A DNA stretch of 64,000 nt from Phenylobacterium sp. (GTDB lineage Bacteria; Pseudomonadota; Alphaproteobacteria; Caulobacterales; Caulobacteraceae). The stretch spans positions 1 through 64,000 of the forward strand of contig NZ_JAUXVZ010000038.1 of assembly GCF_030680185.1 (NCBI RefSeq). The letters run 5' to 3'. Under the pieces are notes generated by a model that did not search any database, had not been told where the DNA came from, and saw only the letters and a program-made list of their open reading frames with translations. The position numbers were made by a program, and so were the translations under genes. Shown piece by piece: positions 35,291 to 46,661 of the stretch (position 1 is its first letter; every line of letters begins with the position of its first letter).

Positions 35291-35935
35291 ATGACCGACA
35301 TCTTGATGCCCAAGGCGACCGCCGTCTGGCTGGTCGACAACACCTCTCTGACCTTCGACCAGATTGCCGACTTCTGCGGCCTGCACCCCCTTGAGGTGCG
35401 CGGCATCGCCGACGGCGAGGTGGCGCGCGACATCCGCGGCGCCGACCCGATCGCCAATGGCCAGCTGTCCCGCGAAGAGCTGGACGCCGCGCAGGCGAGC
35501 TCGGCCTATCGCATGAAGGCCCAGAAAAGCCGGCACGCCGAGCTGCTCAAGCCGACCAAGAAGGCGCCGCGCTACACGCCGGTGTCCCGTCGGCAGGACC
35601 GCCCCGACGCTATCGCCTGGTTCCTGCGGAATCACCCCGAAGTGGCCGATTCGCAGATCGCCCGCCTGCTGGGCACCACCAAGGCGACCATCGACCAGAT
35701 CCGCAACCGCACCCACTGGAACTCGGCCAATATCAAGCCGGTGGACCCGGTGACGCTGGGCCTGTCGACCCAGATGGAGCTGGACGGCGTGGTGCGTAAG
35801 GCCGCCGACAAGAAGGCCAAGGACGACGCCAAGGCCGGGATCACCGATCCCGATGGCCCGTCCCTGCGCCCGGCCTCGGAAACCGGCGTCATCGCCGACG
35901 AGCCCGACCTGGACATGACGGCCGAGCAGGACTGA
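35291..35935 (+). CDS. trcR: DUF1013 protein, TrcR-type cell-cycle transcriptional regulator
   Basis: This 214-residue protein is a DUF1013 family member found almost only in alphaproteobacteria; the Caulobacter homologue is TrcR, a cell-cycle regulator that binds chromosomal promoters. The N-terminus MTDILMPKATAVWLVDNTSLTF is the family signature (broken here at 22 residues for brevity: MTDILMPKATAVWLVDNT). Two helix-turn-helix-like stretches occur, FDQIADFCGLHPLEVRGIA near residue 23 and DSQIARLLGTTKATIDQIRN near 118, typical of DNA binding. The C-terminal tail after residue 170 is acidic. It is followed by a clear intrinsic terminator and so is monocistronic. Confidence 0.88.
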   Translation: MTDILMPKATAVWLVDNTSLTFDQIADFCGLHPLEVRGIADGEVARDIRGADPIANGQLSREELDAAQASSAYRMKAQKSRHAELLKPTKKAPRYTPVSRRQDRPDAIAWFLRNHPEVADSQIARLLGTTKATIDQIRNRTHWNSANIKPVDPVTLGLSTQMELDGVVRKAADKKAKDDAKAGITDPDGPSLRPASETGVIADEPDLDMTAEQD

Positions 35936-35964
35936 CCTCGGCCCACCAGGCCCTGGAAACGCAA

Positions 35965-35993
35965 GAGGCCCGCGCGATGCGCGGGCCTCTTTT
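35965..35993 (+). terminator. Intrinsic terminator of trcR
   Basis: GAGGCCCGCGC (35965-35975) and GCGCGGGCCTC (35979-35989) form a perfect 11-bp stem with a 3-base loop, followed directly by TTTT. This is a classic rho-independent terminator 30 bp past the trcR stop codon. Confidence 0.92.
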
Positions 35994-36005
35994 GGTTCTG
36001 GAAGA

Positions 36006-36179
36006 TCAGTGAGCCTTGCGCTGCAAGGTTTCCATCTCTTCCTTGAGCTTAAGCTTTCGTCGCTTGAGTTCCTGTAGACGGAGGTCGTCTCCCGCGGGGC
36101 TTCGCACTTCGTCCTGAATCGCCTTGTCCAGATTCTGATGGCGAGATCCAAGTTCACGGATGCGGGCTTCAACGGCCAT
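36006..36179 (-). CDS. DUF465 (YdcH-like) small coiled-coil protein
   Basis: Translation of the minus strand gives a 57-residue protein beginning MAVEARIRELGSRHQNLDKA and ending LKEEMETLQRKAH. The R-x-x-E-L-x-x-x-H-x-x-L-D opening and LRLQELKRRKLKLKEEM are the DUF465/YdcH family pattern, a short helical hairpin common in alphaproteobacteria and of unknown function. A strong AAGGAGG site lies 5-6 bp before the ATG. It is convergent with trcR, sharing its terminator region. A second DUF465 gene lies at 37491. Confidence 0.9.
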   Translation of the reverse strand: MAVEARIRELGSRHQNLDKAIQDEVRSPAGDDLRLQELKRRKLKLKEEMETLQRKAH

Positions 36180-36309
36180 AGGTTACGCCTCCTTCAAGGG
36201 TTTTTCGACACAACACCTGATCACCCCTTCGCGGGGGTGTCAGATCAAATATGATTGCTCGGGGTTGAGTTCGGATTAGGGCCAGTTTTTTTGGCGTGGG
36301 TGAGACGGT

Positions 36310-36936
36310 ATGTCGCAAATGGGTCAAACGGCTCTTGAGACCCCTCAGGCGCGCCCCCGGCTGGTGATCGGCGTGGCCGGCGCCAGCGGCGTCGCCTATG
36401 GCCTGCGCGCCCTGGCCGCCTGCCGCGATCTCGGGGTGGAAAGCCATCTGGTGATGAGCCGGGCTGCGGCGCTCACCCTGGCCCAGGAGACGGCGCTGTC
36501 GGTGGCTGACGTCCAGGCCATGGCCGATGTGGCCTATCGCCCCGGCGACGTGGGCGCGGCCATCGCCTCAGGCTCCTTTCCGACGCTGGGCATGCTGATC
36601 GCGCCGTGTTCGGTGCGCACCATGAGCGAGATCGCCACCGGCGTGACCTCGTCCCTGATGACCCGGGCCGCCGACGTGACCCTGAAGGAGCGCCGCCCCC
36701 TGGTGCTGATGGTCCGCGAGACCCCCCTGCACCTGGGCCATCTGCGCACCATGGTGAAGCTGGCCGAGATGGGCGCCGTGATCGCCCCGCCCCTGCCGGC
36801 CTTCTACGCCAAGCCGGTCAGCCTGGAGGAGATGGTGGACCAGTCGGTGGGCCGGGCGCTGGATCTGTTCGGCCTCTCCTGGGCCAGGGTGAAGCGCTGG
36901 GGCCAGGACATGGCCATGCCGCCGGTGCAGGACTGA
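36310..36936 (+). CDS. ubiX: UbiX-family flavin prenyltransferase
   Basis: This 208-residue protein matches UbiX/Pad1, which joins a dimethylallyl group to FMN to make the prenyl-FMN cofactor of UbiD decarboxylases, used in ubiquinone synthesis. It has VIGVAGASGVAYGLRAL at residue 20, the central LIAPCSVRTMSEIATG block (about 97-112) and the end RRPLVLMVRETPLH followed by MGAVIAPPLPAFY. The start is ATG at 36310 or at 36319, three codons on. No ubiD lies in the window. It is followed after 5 bp by a TIGR02444 gene. Confidence 0.9.
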   Translation: MSQMGQTALETPQARPRLVIGVAGASGVAYGLRALAACRDLGVESHLVMSRAAALTLAQETALSVADVQAMADVAYRPGDVGAAIASGSFPTLGMLIAPCSVRTMSEIATGVTSSLMTRAADVTLKERRPLVLMVRETPLHLGHLRTMVKLAEMGAVIAPPLPAFYAKPVSLEEMVDQSVGRALDLFGLSWARVKRWGQDMAMPPVQD

Positions 36937-36941
36937 GCGCC

Positions 36942-37388
36942 ATGGGCCTGTGGAACTGGGCGGTGGACACCTATGGGCGTCCCGGCGTCGCGGAAGCGGC
37001 CCTGGCCCTGCAGGACGACCACGGCCAGAACGTTCCCCTGCTGCTCTGGGCGGCCTTCGCCCGCACCACCGATCCCGCCGCCCTGGACGCCGCCGCCGCC
37101 CTGGCCCGGGCCTGGGAGGCGGCCGCCATCCTCCCCTTGCGCGCCGCCCGCCGGGCCTTGAAGGCGCCCCTGCCCCCGACGCCGGACGCGACGAGAGAGG
37201 CCTTGCGGGCGCAGGTGAAGGCGGCCGAACTGGCGGCCGAGCGCCGCCTGCTTGAGGCGCTGGAGACGATCGATCCCGGCCAGACGCCCCTGGTTCCCCT
37301 GAGCGACGCCCTGGCGGCGGCGGGCCATGCCTGGGACCCGGCCCTCGACCCCGCCGACCTCGCGGCTCTGGCCCGCGTTCTGGCCTGA
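36942..37388 (+). CDS. TIGR02444 family protein of unknown function
   Basis: This 148-residue protein starts MGLWNWAVDTYGRPGVAEAAL, which with LQDDHGQNVPLLLWAAF is the TIGR02444/DUF2390 family signature. It is mostly alpha-helical and Ala/Leu-rich, with no signal peptide or catalytic motif visible. It lies 5 bp after ubiX and is probably cotranscribed with it. A weak GGCGG/CCGCC hairpin followed by TTT lies at 37395-37417. Function is unknown. Confidence 0.82.
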   Translation: MGLWNWAVDTYGRPGVAEAALALQDDHGQNVPLLLWAAFARTTDPAALDAAAALARAWEAAAILPLRAARRALKAPLPPTPDATREALRAQVKAAELAAERRLLEALETIDPGQTPLVPLSDALAAAGHAWDPALDPADLAALARVLA

Positions 37389-37490
37389 AGTGAGGGCGGA
37401 GGCATAAGGCCGCCTTTACCCCTGAGGCGCAAAATCCGATGATGTCGGGACGCTGGCGGGCGTCGCGGGTGCAAGGGGAGCGGTAGCCGC

Positions 37491-37706
37491 ATGAACGATC
37501 TAGGACCCGATCCCGAGACCCAATTGCGCGACCGGCTGGCCGCCGCCCGGCAGGAACATGCCGACCTGGACGTGGCCGTTCAGGCCATCAGCGCCATGCC
37601 GACCCCGAGCCTCGGGACCCTGGGCCGCTTCAAACGCCGCAAGCTCGCCTTGAAGGACGAGATCGCGGCCCTGGAAGACCAGCTGACCCCCGACATCATC
37701 GCATAG
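37491..37706 (+). CDS. DUF465 (YdcH-like) small protein, second copy
   Basis: This 71-residue protein (MNDLGPDPETQLRDRLAA...) keeps the helix 1 pattern RQEHADLDVAVQAI and the helix 2 pattern LGRFKRRKLALKDEIAALED of DUF465. It is longer at the N-terminus than the first copy at 36006 and differs from it through most of its length. GGGGAGCGG precedes the ATG. The two DUF465 genes bracket ubiX and the TIGR02444 gene. It is convergent with the DUF2794 gene, 12 bp apart. Confidence 0.88.
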   Translation: MNDLGPDPETQLRDRLAAARQEHADLDVAVQAISAMPTPSLGTLGRFKRRKLALKDEIAALEDQLTPDIIA

Positions 37707-37718
37707 CGCGGGTTCCGG

Positions 37719-38069
37719 TCAGTCGATGACCTTGAACCGGCCCTTGTCGAACACCCGCAGGACCTGGTCCAGCTCGTGGCCCCGGCGCAGGATCATGCCG
37801 CCCTGGCCGATCACCGCCCATGCGCCCTGCCGCCTGGCCAAGGCTGGGCGTTTCTCGATCCGGTAGAGCGGCGCCTCCGAAGCCCGGCGGAACACCGAGA
37901 AGGCGCAGGCCTCGAGCCCGGGCTCGATGGAATAGTCCCGCCATTCGCCGGCCGCCACCATCCGCCCATAGAGGGCGAGCAGGCGCTGGAACTCCTGGCG
38001 CTGGAAAAAGATCGGCGCGCCCTTGCGGCCGGGCGGGTTGGACTCGTTGGCGGACGGATCAATGGCCAT
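37719..38069 (-). CDS. DUF2794 domain protein
   Basis: This 116-residue protein belongs to DUF2794, an alphaproteobacterial family of unknown function. The core reads IFFQRQEFQRLLALYGRMVA, then WRDYSIEPGLEACAFSVFRR and a C-terminal RRGHELDQVLRVFD block. I place the start at the ATG at 38069 (MAIDPSANESNPPGRKG) because the upstream frame to 38264 is not family-like. It is convergent with the second DUF465 gene. It lacks a signal peptide. Confidence 0.85.
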   Translation of the reverse strand: MAIDPSANESNPPGRKGAPIFFQRQEFQRLLALYGRMVAAGEWRDYSIEPGLEACAFSVFRRASEAPLYRIEKRPALARRQGAWAVIGQGGMILRRGHELDQVLRVFDKGRFKVID

Positions 38070-38205
38070 CGCCCATGAGCGTGACTCAATCTCGCGACGA
38101 AATCGAGAGGTCACGTGGGGTCGGCCGCCAGATGACCCACGCCGTGAAAAGACCTTATTTCGGTCCTGCGCCCGCCTGTTTGAGCCTCGATAAGGAGAGC
38201 GTCGG

Positions 38206-38348
38206 TTGATCGGGACTTCGCGGTTCCGGATCCTGAACAGCCCCCCCAGCCCCCCTGGGATCACGGGCCTCGGTCAGCCGGCGTCATATCCTCTTCCCCT
38301 GAGAAGACCCGCGCGGAGTCAGCCCCACTCCTTCGCGCGGGTCTTTTT
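38206..38348 (+). ncRNA. Candidate small RNA with C-rich loop and intrinsic terminator
   Basis: The 300-bp gap 38070-38369 holds a strong plus-strand terminator with no plus-strand gene close before it. About 50 bp upstream of that hairpin, GATCC (38229-38233) and GGATC (38258-38262) can pair to expose a 24-base loop rich in C runs (CCCCCCC and CCCCCC). A C-rich loop plus terminator is the general layout of several Caulobacter small RNAs. The 5' end and promoter are unknown. A TTG-started 55-codon frame at 38206 with AAGGAG before it reads through the terminator and is the alternative. Confidence 0.28.
38304..38348 (+). terminator. Plus-strand intrinsic terminator without an obvious upstream gene
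   Basis: AAGACCCGCGCG (38304-38315) pairs perfectly with CGCGCGGGTCTT (38334-38345), and the right arm runs into TTTTT. The orientation ends plus-strand transcription, but the nearest plus-strand gene stops at 37706, beyond the minus-strand DUF2794 gene. Confidence 0.8.
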
Positions 38349-38369
38349 CGTTCTGCGGCTTATATTTAC

Positions 38370-39083
38370 CTAGGGCCGGGCGAGCAGGGTCTGGCGGGGC
38401 ATGGCCGCCAGGATCTTGCCGCCCTTGGGCGCCTGGACGATCAGCAGGGTCTCAAGCCCCTCTTCCGCAGCCTCTGGCATGACATAGGCGGTGGGTCGGC
38501 CGCGCCACTCGCCCAGGCGGGCGATCTGGCGCACCACATTGCGCTGGGTCAGGGTCTGACCACGGTTCTCACCCCGGCGCACGACCACCTCGCGGGGCTT
38601 GGGATCATAGCGCACCAGCCAGACCTCGGCGCCGCCGCGGGGCGCGGGGCCTGAGCCCACATCCACCCGGCGCGGACCGATGAACTGGATATCCGGGGCC
38701 GGCTGCCGGGCCAGGGCCGCCTGATTGAGCAGGGCCTCGACCTTCTCGGCCTCGACCGCCGAGACCTCCAACGCCCCATTGATCACCAGCTGCGGCGTAT
38801 AGGGCTCGCGCAGGGACAGGGGCGTCAGATAGGAGCGCTGGCGTTCGGCGAATTCCGGCAGGGCGAAGGTGTCCTGCCAACCCAGATAGTCCCAGTAGTC
38901 GACGGCGAAGGTCAGGGCGACGACGCCCGGCCGCTCGGCCAGATCGTTGACGAAGGTGTTGGCCTCGGCGCAGGCCGCGCAGCCCTGGGCGGTATAGAAC
39001 TCCACCACCACAGGCGCCTTCGCCGCGGCGGCGGCGGTCGGGGCCGCCAGGAGACACAGGGTTGCGAGCAGGGCTCTGATCAT
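38370..39083 (-). CDS. DUF1223 thioredoxin-like protein, exported
   Basis: This 237-residue protein belongs to DUF1223, a family often found next to acnA in alphaproteobacteria. It has a signal peptide (MIRALLATLCLLAAPTAAAA) and, in the mature part, VVVEFYTAQGCAACAEAN with a CxxC pair, a thioredoxin-like active-site layout. A redox role in the periplasm is likely but unproven. I chose the ATG at 39083 over 39149 because it starts the signal peptide. It lies downstream of acnA on the same strand, after a terminator. Confidence 0.87.
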   Translation of the reverse strand: MIRALLATLCLLAAPTAAAAAKAPVVVEFYTAQGCAACAEANTFVNDLAERPGVVALTFAVDYWDYLGWQDTFALPEFAERQRSYLTPLSLREPYTPQLVINGALEVSAVEAEKVEALLNQAALARQPAPDIQFIGPRRVDVGSGPAPRGGAEVWLVRYDPKPREVVVRRGENRGQTLTQRNVVRQIARLGEWRGRPTAYVMPEAAEEGLETLLIVQAPKGGKILAAMPRQTLLARP

Positions 39084-39181
39084 GGTGGGGCAATAAAGCC
39101 GAGTTGTCGGGCCAGTGCGTTTCAACAAGGTGTGAGCGGAAGCCGACATAGGGTTCGACGTCTCAAAAAAAGCAGTCCCTC

Positions 39182-39219
39182 AAAAAACGGAAAAGGGGGC
39201 CGCGGCGACCGCGACCCCC
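39182..39219 (-). terminator. Intrinsic terminator of acnA
   Basis: On the minus strand an 11-bp stem (GGGGGTCGCGG / CCGCGGCCCCC, one mismatch, loop TCG) is followed by TTTTCCGTTTTTTG. It lies 28 bp past the acnA stop codon. Confidence 0.85.
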
Positions 39220-39246
39220 TCATCTTCAGCCCTGGTCCGTGCGGCG

Positions 39247-41937
<2,691 letters not shown>

Positions 41938-42148
41938 CCTAAAGGATCCTCTCTCTGTTCACGGCCGTTCATCTACCGCCCCCGGGATCGCGCGCTCAAA
42001 GGGAAGGACACACAGCGTCCGACCCCGCGCCGCGTACGCCCCCTCGGGTGGCGACGGCCGCGGCTGTCATAGACCCGGCCGCGGGACTCGTCCATGCGAG
42101 GCGTGAGGACAATTTGCGTCCTTTTCTAGTGTTGGCAGGGTCGCCCAC

Positions 42149-42748
42149 GTGATCTCAGAGGTTTCGATCCAGTCCCTGGCCCTGTCGCGCGGGGGCCGCC
42201 AGTTGTTTTCGCGACTTATTCTCAACTTGACCCGAGGGGAGGCCGTCGCCCTGGTGGGGCGCAACGGGGCGGGAAAGACCAGTCTTTTGCGGGCCATAGC
42301 CGGCCTGATCGCCCCTGACGAGGGGACCATCGCCTTTGGCGACATCGACCCCGCCGAGGCCCGGGAGGCGATTCATCTGCTCGGTCATCTGGACGGACTG
42401 AAGTCTTCACGTACGGCCCGCGATGAGCTTGGCTTCTGGACCGGGTTCGCTGGCGGGGCCCGCGGCGCGCTGGACGCCGCCGCCGCCCGGCTGGATCTGA
42501 CGCCGCTGCTCGACCTCGAGGTCCGGCGCCTGTCGGCGGGCCAGCGTCGCCGCCTGGCGCTGGCCCGCCTGCTGGCCGCGCCCCGGCCCCTGTGGCTGCT
42601 GGATGAGCCGCTCAGCCCCCTGGACGCCGAATGGCGCGCCCGCTTCGGCGAGATCATGGGCGAGCATCTGGCCACGGGCGGCATGATCCTGGCCGCCGTC
42701 CACGATCCTCTGCCGCTGGCGACCCGTACCGTGGAGATCGGCCGATGA
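42149..42748 (+). CDS. ccmA: Heme exporter ATP-binding protein CcmA
   Basis: This 199-residue ABC ATPase belongs to the cytochrome c maturation system. It has Walker [17 protein letters not shown] (about 38-53), the signature motif [16 protein letters not shown], Walker [12 protein letters not shown] and the switch His in AAVHDP. CcmA works with CcmB, CcmC and CcmD to load heme on CcmE; here it overlaps ccmB by ATGA. The GTG start is at 42149. Divergence from acnA is common in alphaproteobacteria and supports the assignment. Confidence 0.93.
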   Translation: MISEVSIQSLALSRGGRQLFSRLILNLTRGEAVALVGRNGAGKTSLLRAIAGLIAPDEGTIAFGDIDPAEAREAIHLLGHLDGLKSSRTARDELGFWTGFAGGARGALDAAAARLDLTPLLDLEVRRLSAGQRRRLALARLLAAPRPLWLLDEPLSPLDAEWRARFGEIMGEHLATGGMILAAVHDPLPLATRTVEIGR

Positions 42749-43410
42749 GCCCGATCGCGATCCTGCTGGGCCGGGAGACGGCGCTGGCCTGGGGCAAGGG
42801 CGGCGGCCCCATGGTGGCCGTCGGCTTCTATGCCGGGGTCGCCACCCTGCTGCCCCTGGCCGTGGGCTCAGAGCCCGAACGGCTGGCGGCCGTCGCGCCC
42901 GGCGCGGCCTGGGTCGCCCTGGCGCTGGCCGCCCTGCTCTCTCTCGACCGCCTGTTCGAGCGCGACTATGAGGACGGCGCCCTGGACCTGCTGACCCTGT
43001 CGCCGGTTCCGCTGGAGATCGTCTGCGCGGTCAAGTGCCTGGCCCAGTGGCTGGCCACCGGCCTGCCCCTGGCGCTGGCCGCGCCGGTGGCGGCCATCGC
43101 GCTGGGGGCCTCGCCGCAGCTCAGCGGCCTGGTGGTGGCCTGTGCGCTGCTGGGAGGCTTGGCGTTCGCCTTCATGGGCGGGATCGGCGCAGCCCTCAGC
43201 CTGGGGGCGCGCCGGGGCGGGCTGTTGACCGCGGTGATCGTCCTGCCGCTCTTCGTGCCGCCGGTGATCTTCGGCGGCGGCGCCCTGGCCAGGCTGGACG
43301 CGGGCCTGCCGTGGACGGCGGGCTTCGCCCTGCTCGGCGCATATGCCGCAGCCGCCGTCGCGCTGGGTCCCATCGCCATGGCGGCGGCCTGTCGCAACGC
43401 CCTGTCCTGA
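42745..43410 (+). CDS. ccmB: Heme exporter permease CcmB
   Basis: This 221-residue inner-membrane protein has six hydrophobic segments and the CcmB features [12 protein letters not shown] at the N-terminus, [20 protein letters not shown] in the middle and [15 protein letters not shown] near the C-terminus. It forms the permease for the CcmA ATPase. It starts in the ATGA overlap with ccmA. The ccmC gene, which usually comes next, is not here: the next gene is a Spy-like protein after 87 bp. Confidence 0.93.
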   Translation: MSPIAILLGRETALAWGKGGGPMVAVGFYAGVATLLPLAVGSEPERLAAVAPGAAWVALALAALLSLDRLFERDYEDGALDLLTLSPVPLEIVCAVKCLAQWLATGLPLALAAPVAAIALGASPQLSGLVVACALLGGLAFAFMGGIGAALSLGARRGGLLTAVIVLPLFVPPVIFGGGALARLDAGLPWTAGFALLGAYAAAAVALGPIAMAAACRNALS

Positions 43411-43497
43411 GGCCGCCGCCAGACCTCCGGAAAGAATCTTCGACGGAGCCGCCTCGTCCGGGCGTGGAAGTCTTCAGAGGGACACCACTGGAGACCC

Positions 43498-44016
43498 ATG
43501 ATGAAGACGATCAAGACCATCGCCATCGGCGGCGCCCTGGCCAGCCTGGCCTTCGCTTCGACCAGCTTCGCCCAGCAGCCGCCGGCGCCAGGCCAAGGCC
43601 AGCGCCCGGCCATGGAAGGCCGCGAGCGTCCGAGCCCCGAACAGATGCGTGGCCATATGGCCGAGCGCCTGCGCACCACCCTGCAGCTCACCAGCCAGCA
43701 GGACGCCGCGCTCAACGCCTATGTCAGCGCCATCAGCCCGCAGCCGGGCGCGCGCCCCGCGCGCGGCGACCGTCAGTCGATGCGCGACATGACCACGCCG
43801 CAGCGTCTGGACGCCATGGCCGCCCATATGGCCCAGCGCCAGCAGGCCTTCGCTACCCGCGCCGAGGCCACCAAGCGCTTCTACGCCCAGCTGACGCCGG
43901 CCCAGCAAAAGGCCTTCGACGCCCTGCGCCCGGCCGGCCGCGGCATGGGCCATGGCGGCAAGGGCATGGGCGACAAGGGTTGGGGCGGCCATCGCGGCGG
44001 TCCCGGCGGCCGCTAA
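43498..44016 (+). CDS. Spy/CpxP-like periplasmic LTxxQ protein
   Basis: This 172-residue protein has a signal peptide (KTIKTIAIGGALASLAFAST, cut near ASTSFA-QQ) and two LTxxQ motifs, LQLTSQQDAAL (near residue 60) and AQLTPAQQKAFDAL (near 130), the marks of the Spy/CpxP family of periplasmic chaperone or metal/stress-responsive proteins. The tail after residue 145 is Gly/His/Lys-rich (GMGHGGKGMGDKGWGGHRGG), which could bind metal. Two adjacent ATGs, 43498 and 43501, are possible starts. The precise role is unknown. Confidence 0.82.
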   Translation: MMKTIKTIAIGGALASLAFASTSFAQQPPAPGQGQRPAMEGRERPSPEQMRGHMAERLRTTLQLTSQQDAALNAYVSAISPQPGARPARGDRQSMRDMTTPQRLDAMAAHMAQRQQAFATRAEATKRFYAQLTPAQQKAFDALRPAGRGMGHGGKGMGDKGWGGHRGGPGGR

Positions 44017-44083
44017 GGCCCGCTCAAGGAACGGCTAGACGGGACAGGCCGGCGGTTTCGCCGTCCTGCCCGTCCGAGGCCTG

Positions 44084-46540
44084 TCAGTCCAGGTCCAGCC
44101 AGCCTGCCGAGCCGATCGGCATGCCGGGCGGGGTTTCCGGGCGGACCTCCTTGGCGGCGGCCAGACGGCGCAGTTCGGCCGGGTTTGCGATCAGCGCCGC
44201 CAGCCGCGCCCGGTGCGCGCGGGTCGCCTCGTCCCCGCCGCGGGCGCTCCCCAGACGCGTGGCGATCGACGCCAGGGCGGCGCTGGCCTGGGCCGCCACG
44301 CCGGGCGCAGCGCCGGGATCGGCGGCCAGGCGGCCCAGATCCAGCACGGCCCGGGCCTGCACCCGCTGGGCGATCGGGACCAGGGCCGTGTCCGTGGGCT
44401 CGGCGAAGACCTTGGCGATCAGGGCCTCCATCACCTCGCCGGCCCCTGGCAGGGATGGATCGCGGCGATGCTGCTCGATCAGCCGCGCCAGCCGCTGGTC
44501 GTTGAGCAACACGTCGAGCGGCAGGCCCGCGGCCACCTCGGCGGCGGCCAGCGGGTCGAAGATCGGCCCGGCCAGGGTCGGGAAGAGCTCGATCTCCGTC
44601 TGGCGATCATTGCGACCGGTCAGGCCGGCCGACATCAGGGGCGTCAGGCCCCGCGGGGTTTCCAGCACCCGGGGCTCCAGGGCCGCCAGCAGGGCGTCCA
44701 GCGCCGCTCGCTGGGCCTGGGCCGGGACCGCGGGCGAGGTCTCCCGCCCATCGCCGATCACCGAATAGGCGAAATCGACGCCGCCCAGCAGCTTGCCGGC
44801 GGCCTCCACCTGATAGCGGTGCATCAGATAGATCGGCACATACTTGCGGCGCAGGGCCGCCACCGGCTCGCCCGGATAGAGCGCGCCGAGGCCAAAGCTG
44901 GACAGCGCGGCCTCGCGCACCGCCATCATCCGGGTCAGCTCGGCGGCCGGATCGGGGCCGTCATCCCACAGGCTGCCCCAGGGCTGGCCGACGCCTAAGC
45001 CGCGGGAATCGGCGTCGGTGATGTAGCGCAGGCCGTCCGGCGCCGTGGCGTTCTGGTGCAGCAGGGCCTGGGCCTGATCCTCCGGCCCATAGACGGCCGC
45101 GACGCTGACCTTGTCCCAGTCGCCGATGCCGACCGCATAGGCCTCCGACAGGTCGGGCCGGCCATCCTTCAGCAGGATGCGCGGGGCCGGATAGTCCATC
45201 ACCGAAGTCCGGCCCTGGGTCGAGCCGGCGAAGTTGTGCGCAAAGCCGATGGAATGGCCGACCTCATGGGCGCCCAGCTGGCGCAGGCGGGCCAGGGCCA
45301 CCTCGGCCGGATCATTGGGGCCGCCCTTGCCGGTCATGTGCGCGCCGACCAGGCCTTCGAAGATCAGCATGTCCTGGCGCACCCGCAGGGCGCCCAGCAC
45401 CACCGAGCCTTTCAGAATCTCGCCCGTGCGTGGGTCGATGATGGTCTGGCCGTAGGACCAGCCCCGGGTCGCCCGATCGGCCCAGTTGATCATGCTGTAG
45501 CGCACGTCCAGGGGATCGGCGCCCGGCGGCAGCAGTTCGACCCGGTAGGCGTCCTGGAACCCGGCGGCCTCGAAGGCGTCGGCCCACCAGGCCGCCCCCT
45601 CGATCAGGGCGTTGCGGATCGGCTCTGGGGCTGCGGGGTCCATATAGAAGATGATCGGCTTCTTCACCGGCGAGACCGCGGCGGTGGGGTCTGTCTTCTC
45701 CAGGCGGAAGCGCAGGGCGTACTGCTGGACGATGGGCTGGCCGAGCGGCGCGGCGAAATCCAGGAACTGCAGGGCGTTGCCGCCGCTGCGGGGATCGAAG
45801 GCCCGCGGCTGATAGCCGGGCTCGGGCAGCTTGACGAAGGAGTGGCGGACCTTGAGCGTCATGCGCTTGGCGTCCGGGGTGATGTTGGCCACCTCCGCGC
45901 CGGGCGTCTCCGACACGAAGGTCTGGATCGCCTCCAGCTCGACATTCTCCGGGAAGGCCTTGGCCGCCCCGGGATCGGCCAGGCTGAGGTCCTTCGACAG
46001 GCTCCAGCCGCTCTCGCCCGAGCTCTTCATGGCGTCGGCGACGCCCAGGCTGTCCTGGGTCAGGAAGCTGGAGATGTCGATCAGGATGCGGCCCTGGGCG
46101 TCGCTCGACAGCACCTCGCCGGCCCAGACCATGGACGGCGCAAAGGCTTCGCGGGCCGAGGCCTGTTCGGCGGCCGGCGCGCCGACCGCGCGGAAGCGGG
46201 GGTTTTCGTACTCGGCCACCACCTTGGCGCCCACCCGGCGGAAGGTCAGCAGCCGCGAGGGGCCGAGTCGGGCCTTATCCAGGCCGATGGGGGCCGAGCC
46301 CAGGCCGGTGCGCAGGCTGGCCACATGGATATAGCGGCCGCTGATCCCCTCGGCGTCCGGCGCCGGCAGCAGCATCAGCACCCGGCCGCCCTGGGCGTCG
46401 GCATAGATCGGGATCAGGCCCTCGGTGCGGGAAAGGCCAGCGGTGGCCTCGGCCATGGGTCGCGGCGCGGCGTTCGCCCCCAACGGACAGGCCAACAGCG
46501 CGGCGACGGCGCTCGCCGCCAGCAGAGTTTTACGGATCAT
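44084..46540 (-). CDS. Secreted zinc metalloprotease (DUF5117/DUF4953 family)
   Basis: This 818-residue protein has a signal peptide (MIRKTLLAASAVAALLACPLG, here one residue beyond 20: MIRKTLLAASAVAALLACPL) and a central metalloprotease core with AHEVGHSIGFAHNF (near residue 423), an HExxHxxGxxH zinc site of the metzincin type. The N-terminal domain (about 30-220) resembles DUF5117 and the C-terminal part DUF4953, an uncharacterised family of large exported proteases. MNWADRATRGWSYGQ-type and SVMDYPAPR segments are family-like. The substrate is unknown. It is divergent from the MerR gene. Confidence 0.85.
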   Translation of the reverse strand: MIRKTLLAASAVAALLACPLGANAAPRPMAEATAGLSRTEGLIPIYADAQGGRVLMLLPAPDAEGISGRYIHVASLRTGLGSAPIGLDKARLGPSRLLTFRRVGAKVVAEYENPRFRAVGAPAAEQASAREAFAPSMVWAGEVLSSDAQGRILIDISSFLTQDSLGVADAMKSSGESGWSLSKDLSLADPGAAKAFPENVELEAIQTFVSETPGAEVANITPDAKRMTLKVRHSFVKLPEPGYQPRAFDPRSGGNALQFLDFAAPLGQPIVQQYALRFRLEKTDPTAAVSPVKKPIIFYMDPAAPEPIRNALIEGAAWWADAFEAAGFQDAYRVELLPPGADPLDVRYSMINWADRATRGWSYGQTIIDPRTGEILKGSVVLGALRVRQDMLIFEGLVGAHMTGKGGPNDPAEVALARLRQLGAHEVGHSIGFAHNFAGSTQGRTSVMDYPAPRILLKDGRPDLSEAYAVGIGDWDKVSVAAVYGPEDQAQALLHQNATAPDGLRYITDADSRGLGVGQPWGSLWDDGPDPAAELTRMMAVREAALSSFGLGALYPGEPVAALRRKYVPIYLMHRYQVEAAGKLLGGVDFAYSVIGDGRETSPAVPAQAQRAALDALLAALEPRVLETPRGLTPLMSAGLTGRNDRQTEIELFPTLAGPIFDPLAAAEVAAGLPLDVLLNDQRLARLIEQHRRDPSLPGAGEVMEALIAKVFAEPTDTALVPIAQRVQARAVLDLGRLAADPGAAPGVAAQASAALASIATRLGSARGGDEATRAHRARLAALIANPAELRRLAAAKEVRPETPPGMPIGSAGWLDLD

Positions 46541-46661
46541 GGAAGACGCCCCTGGATTGAATGGCCAAGCCTAGGGCGGCCAGGCCGCCGAGGTCTACGA
46601 CAGAGGGCCTCAAATCCCCCAGGAACGCCCAGGCGCCTGCGGTTCGCGCAGGCCCCTCGTC

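Noticed and set aside
38206..38373. Small protein of 55 residues started by TTG
   Set aside because: It has a good ribosome-binding site but reads through a strong terminator hairpin and has low-complexity Pro/Arg composition, so the small-RNA reading is preferred.
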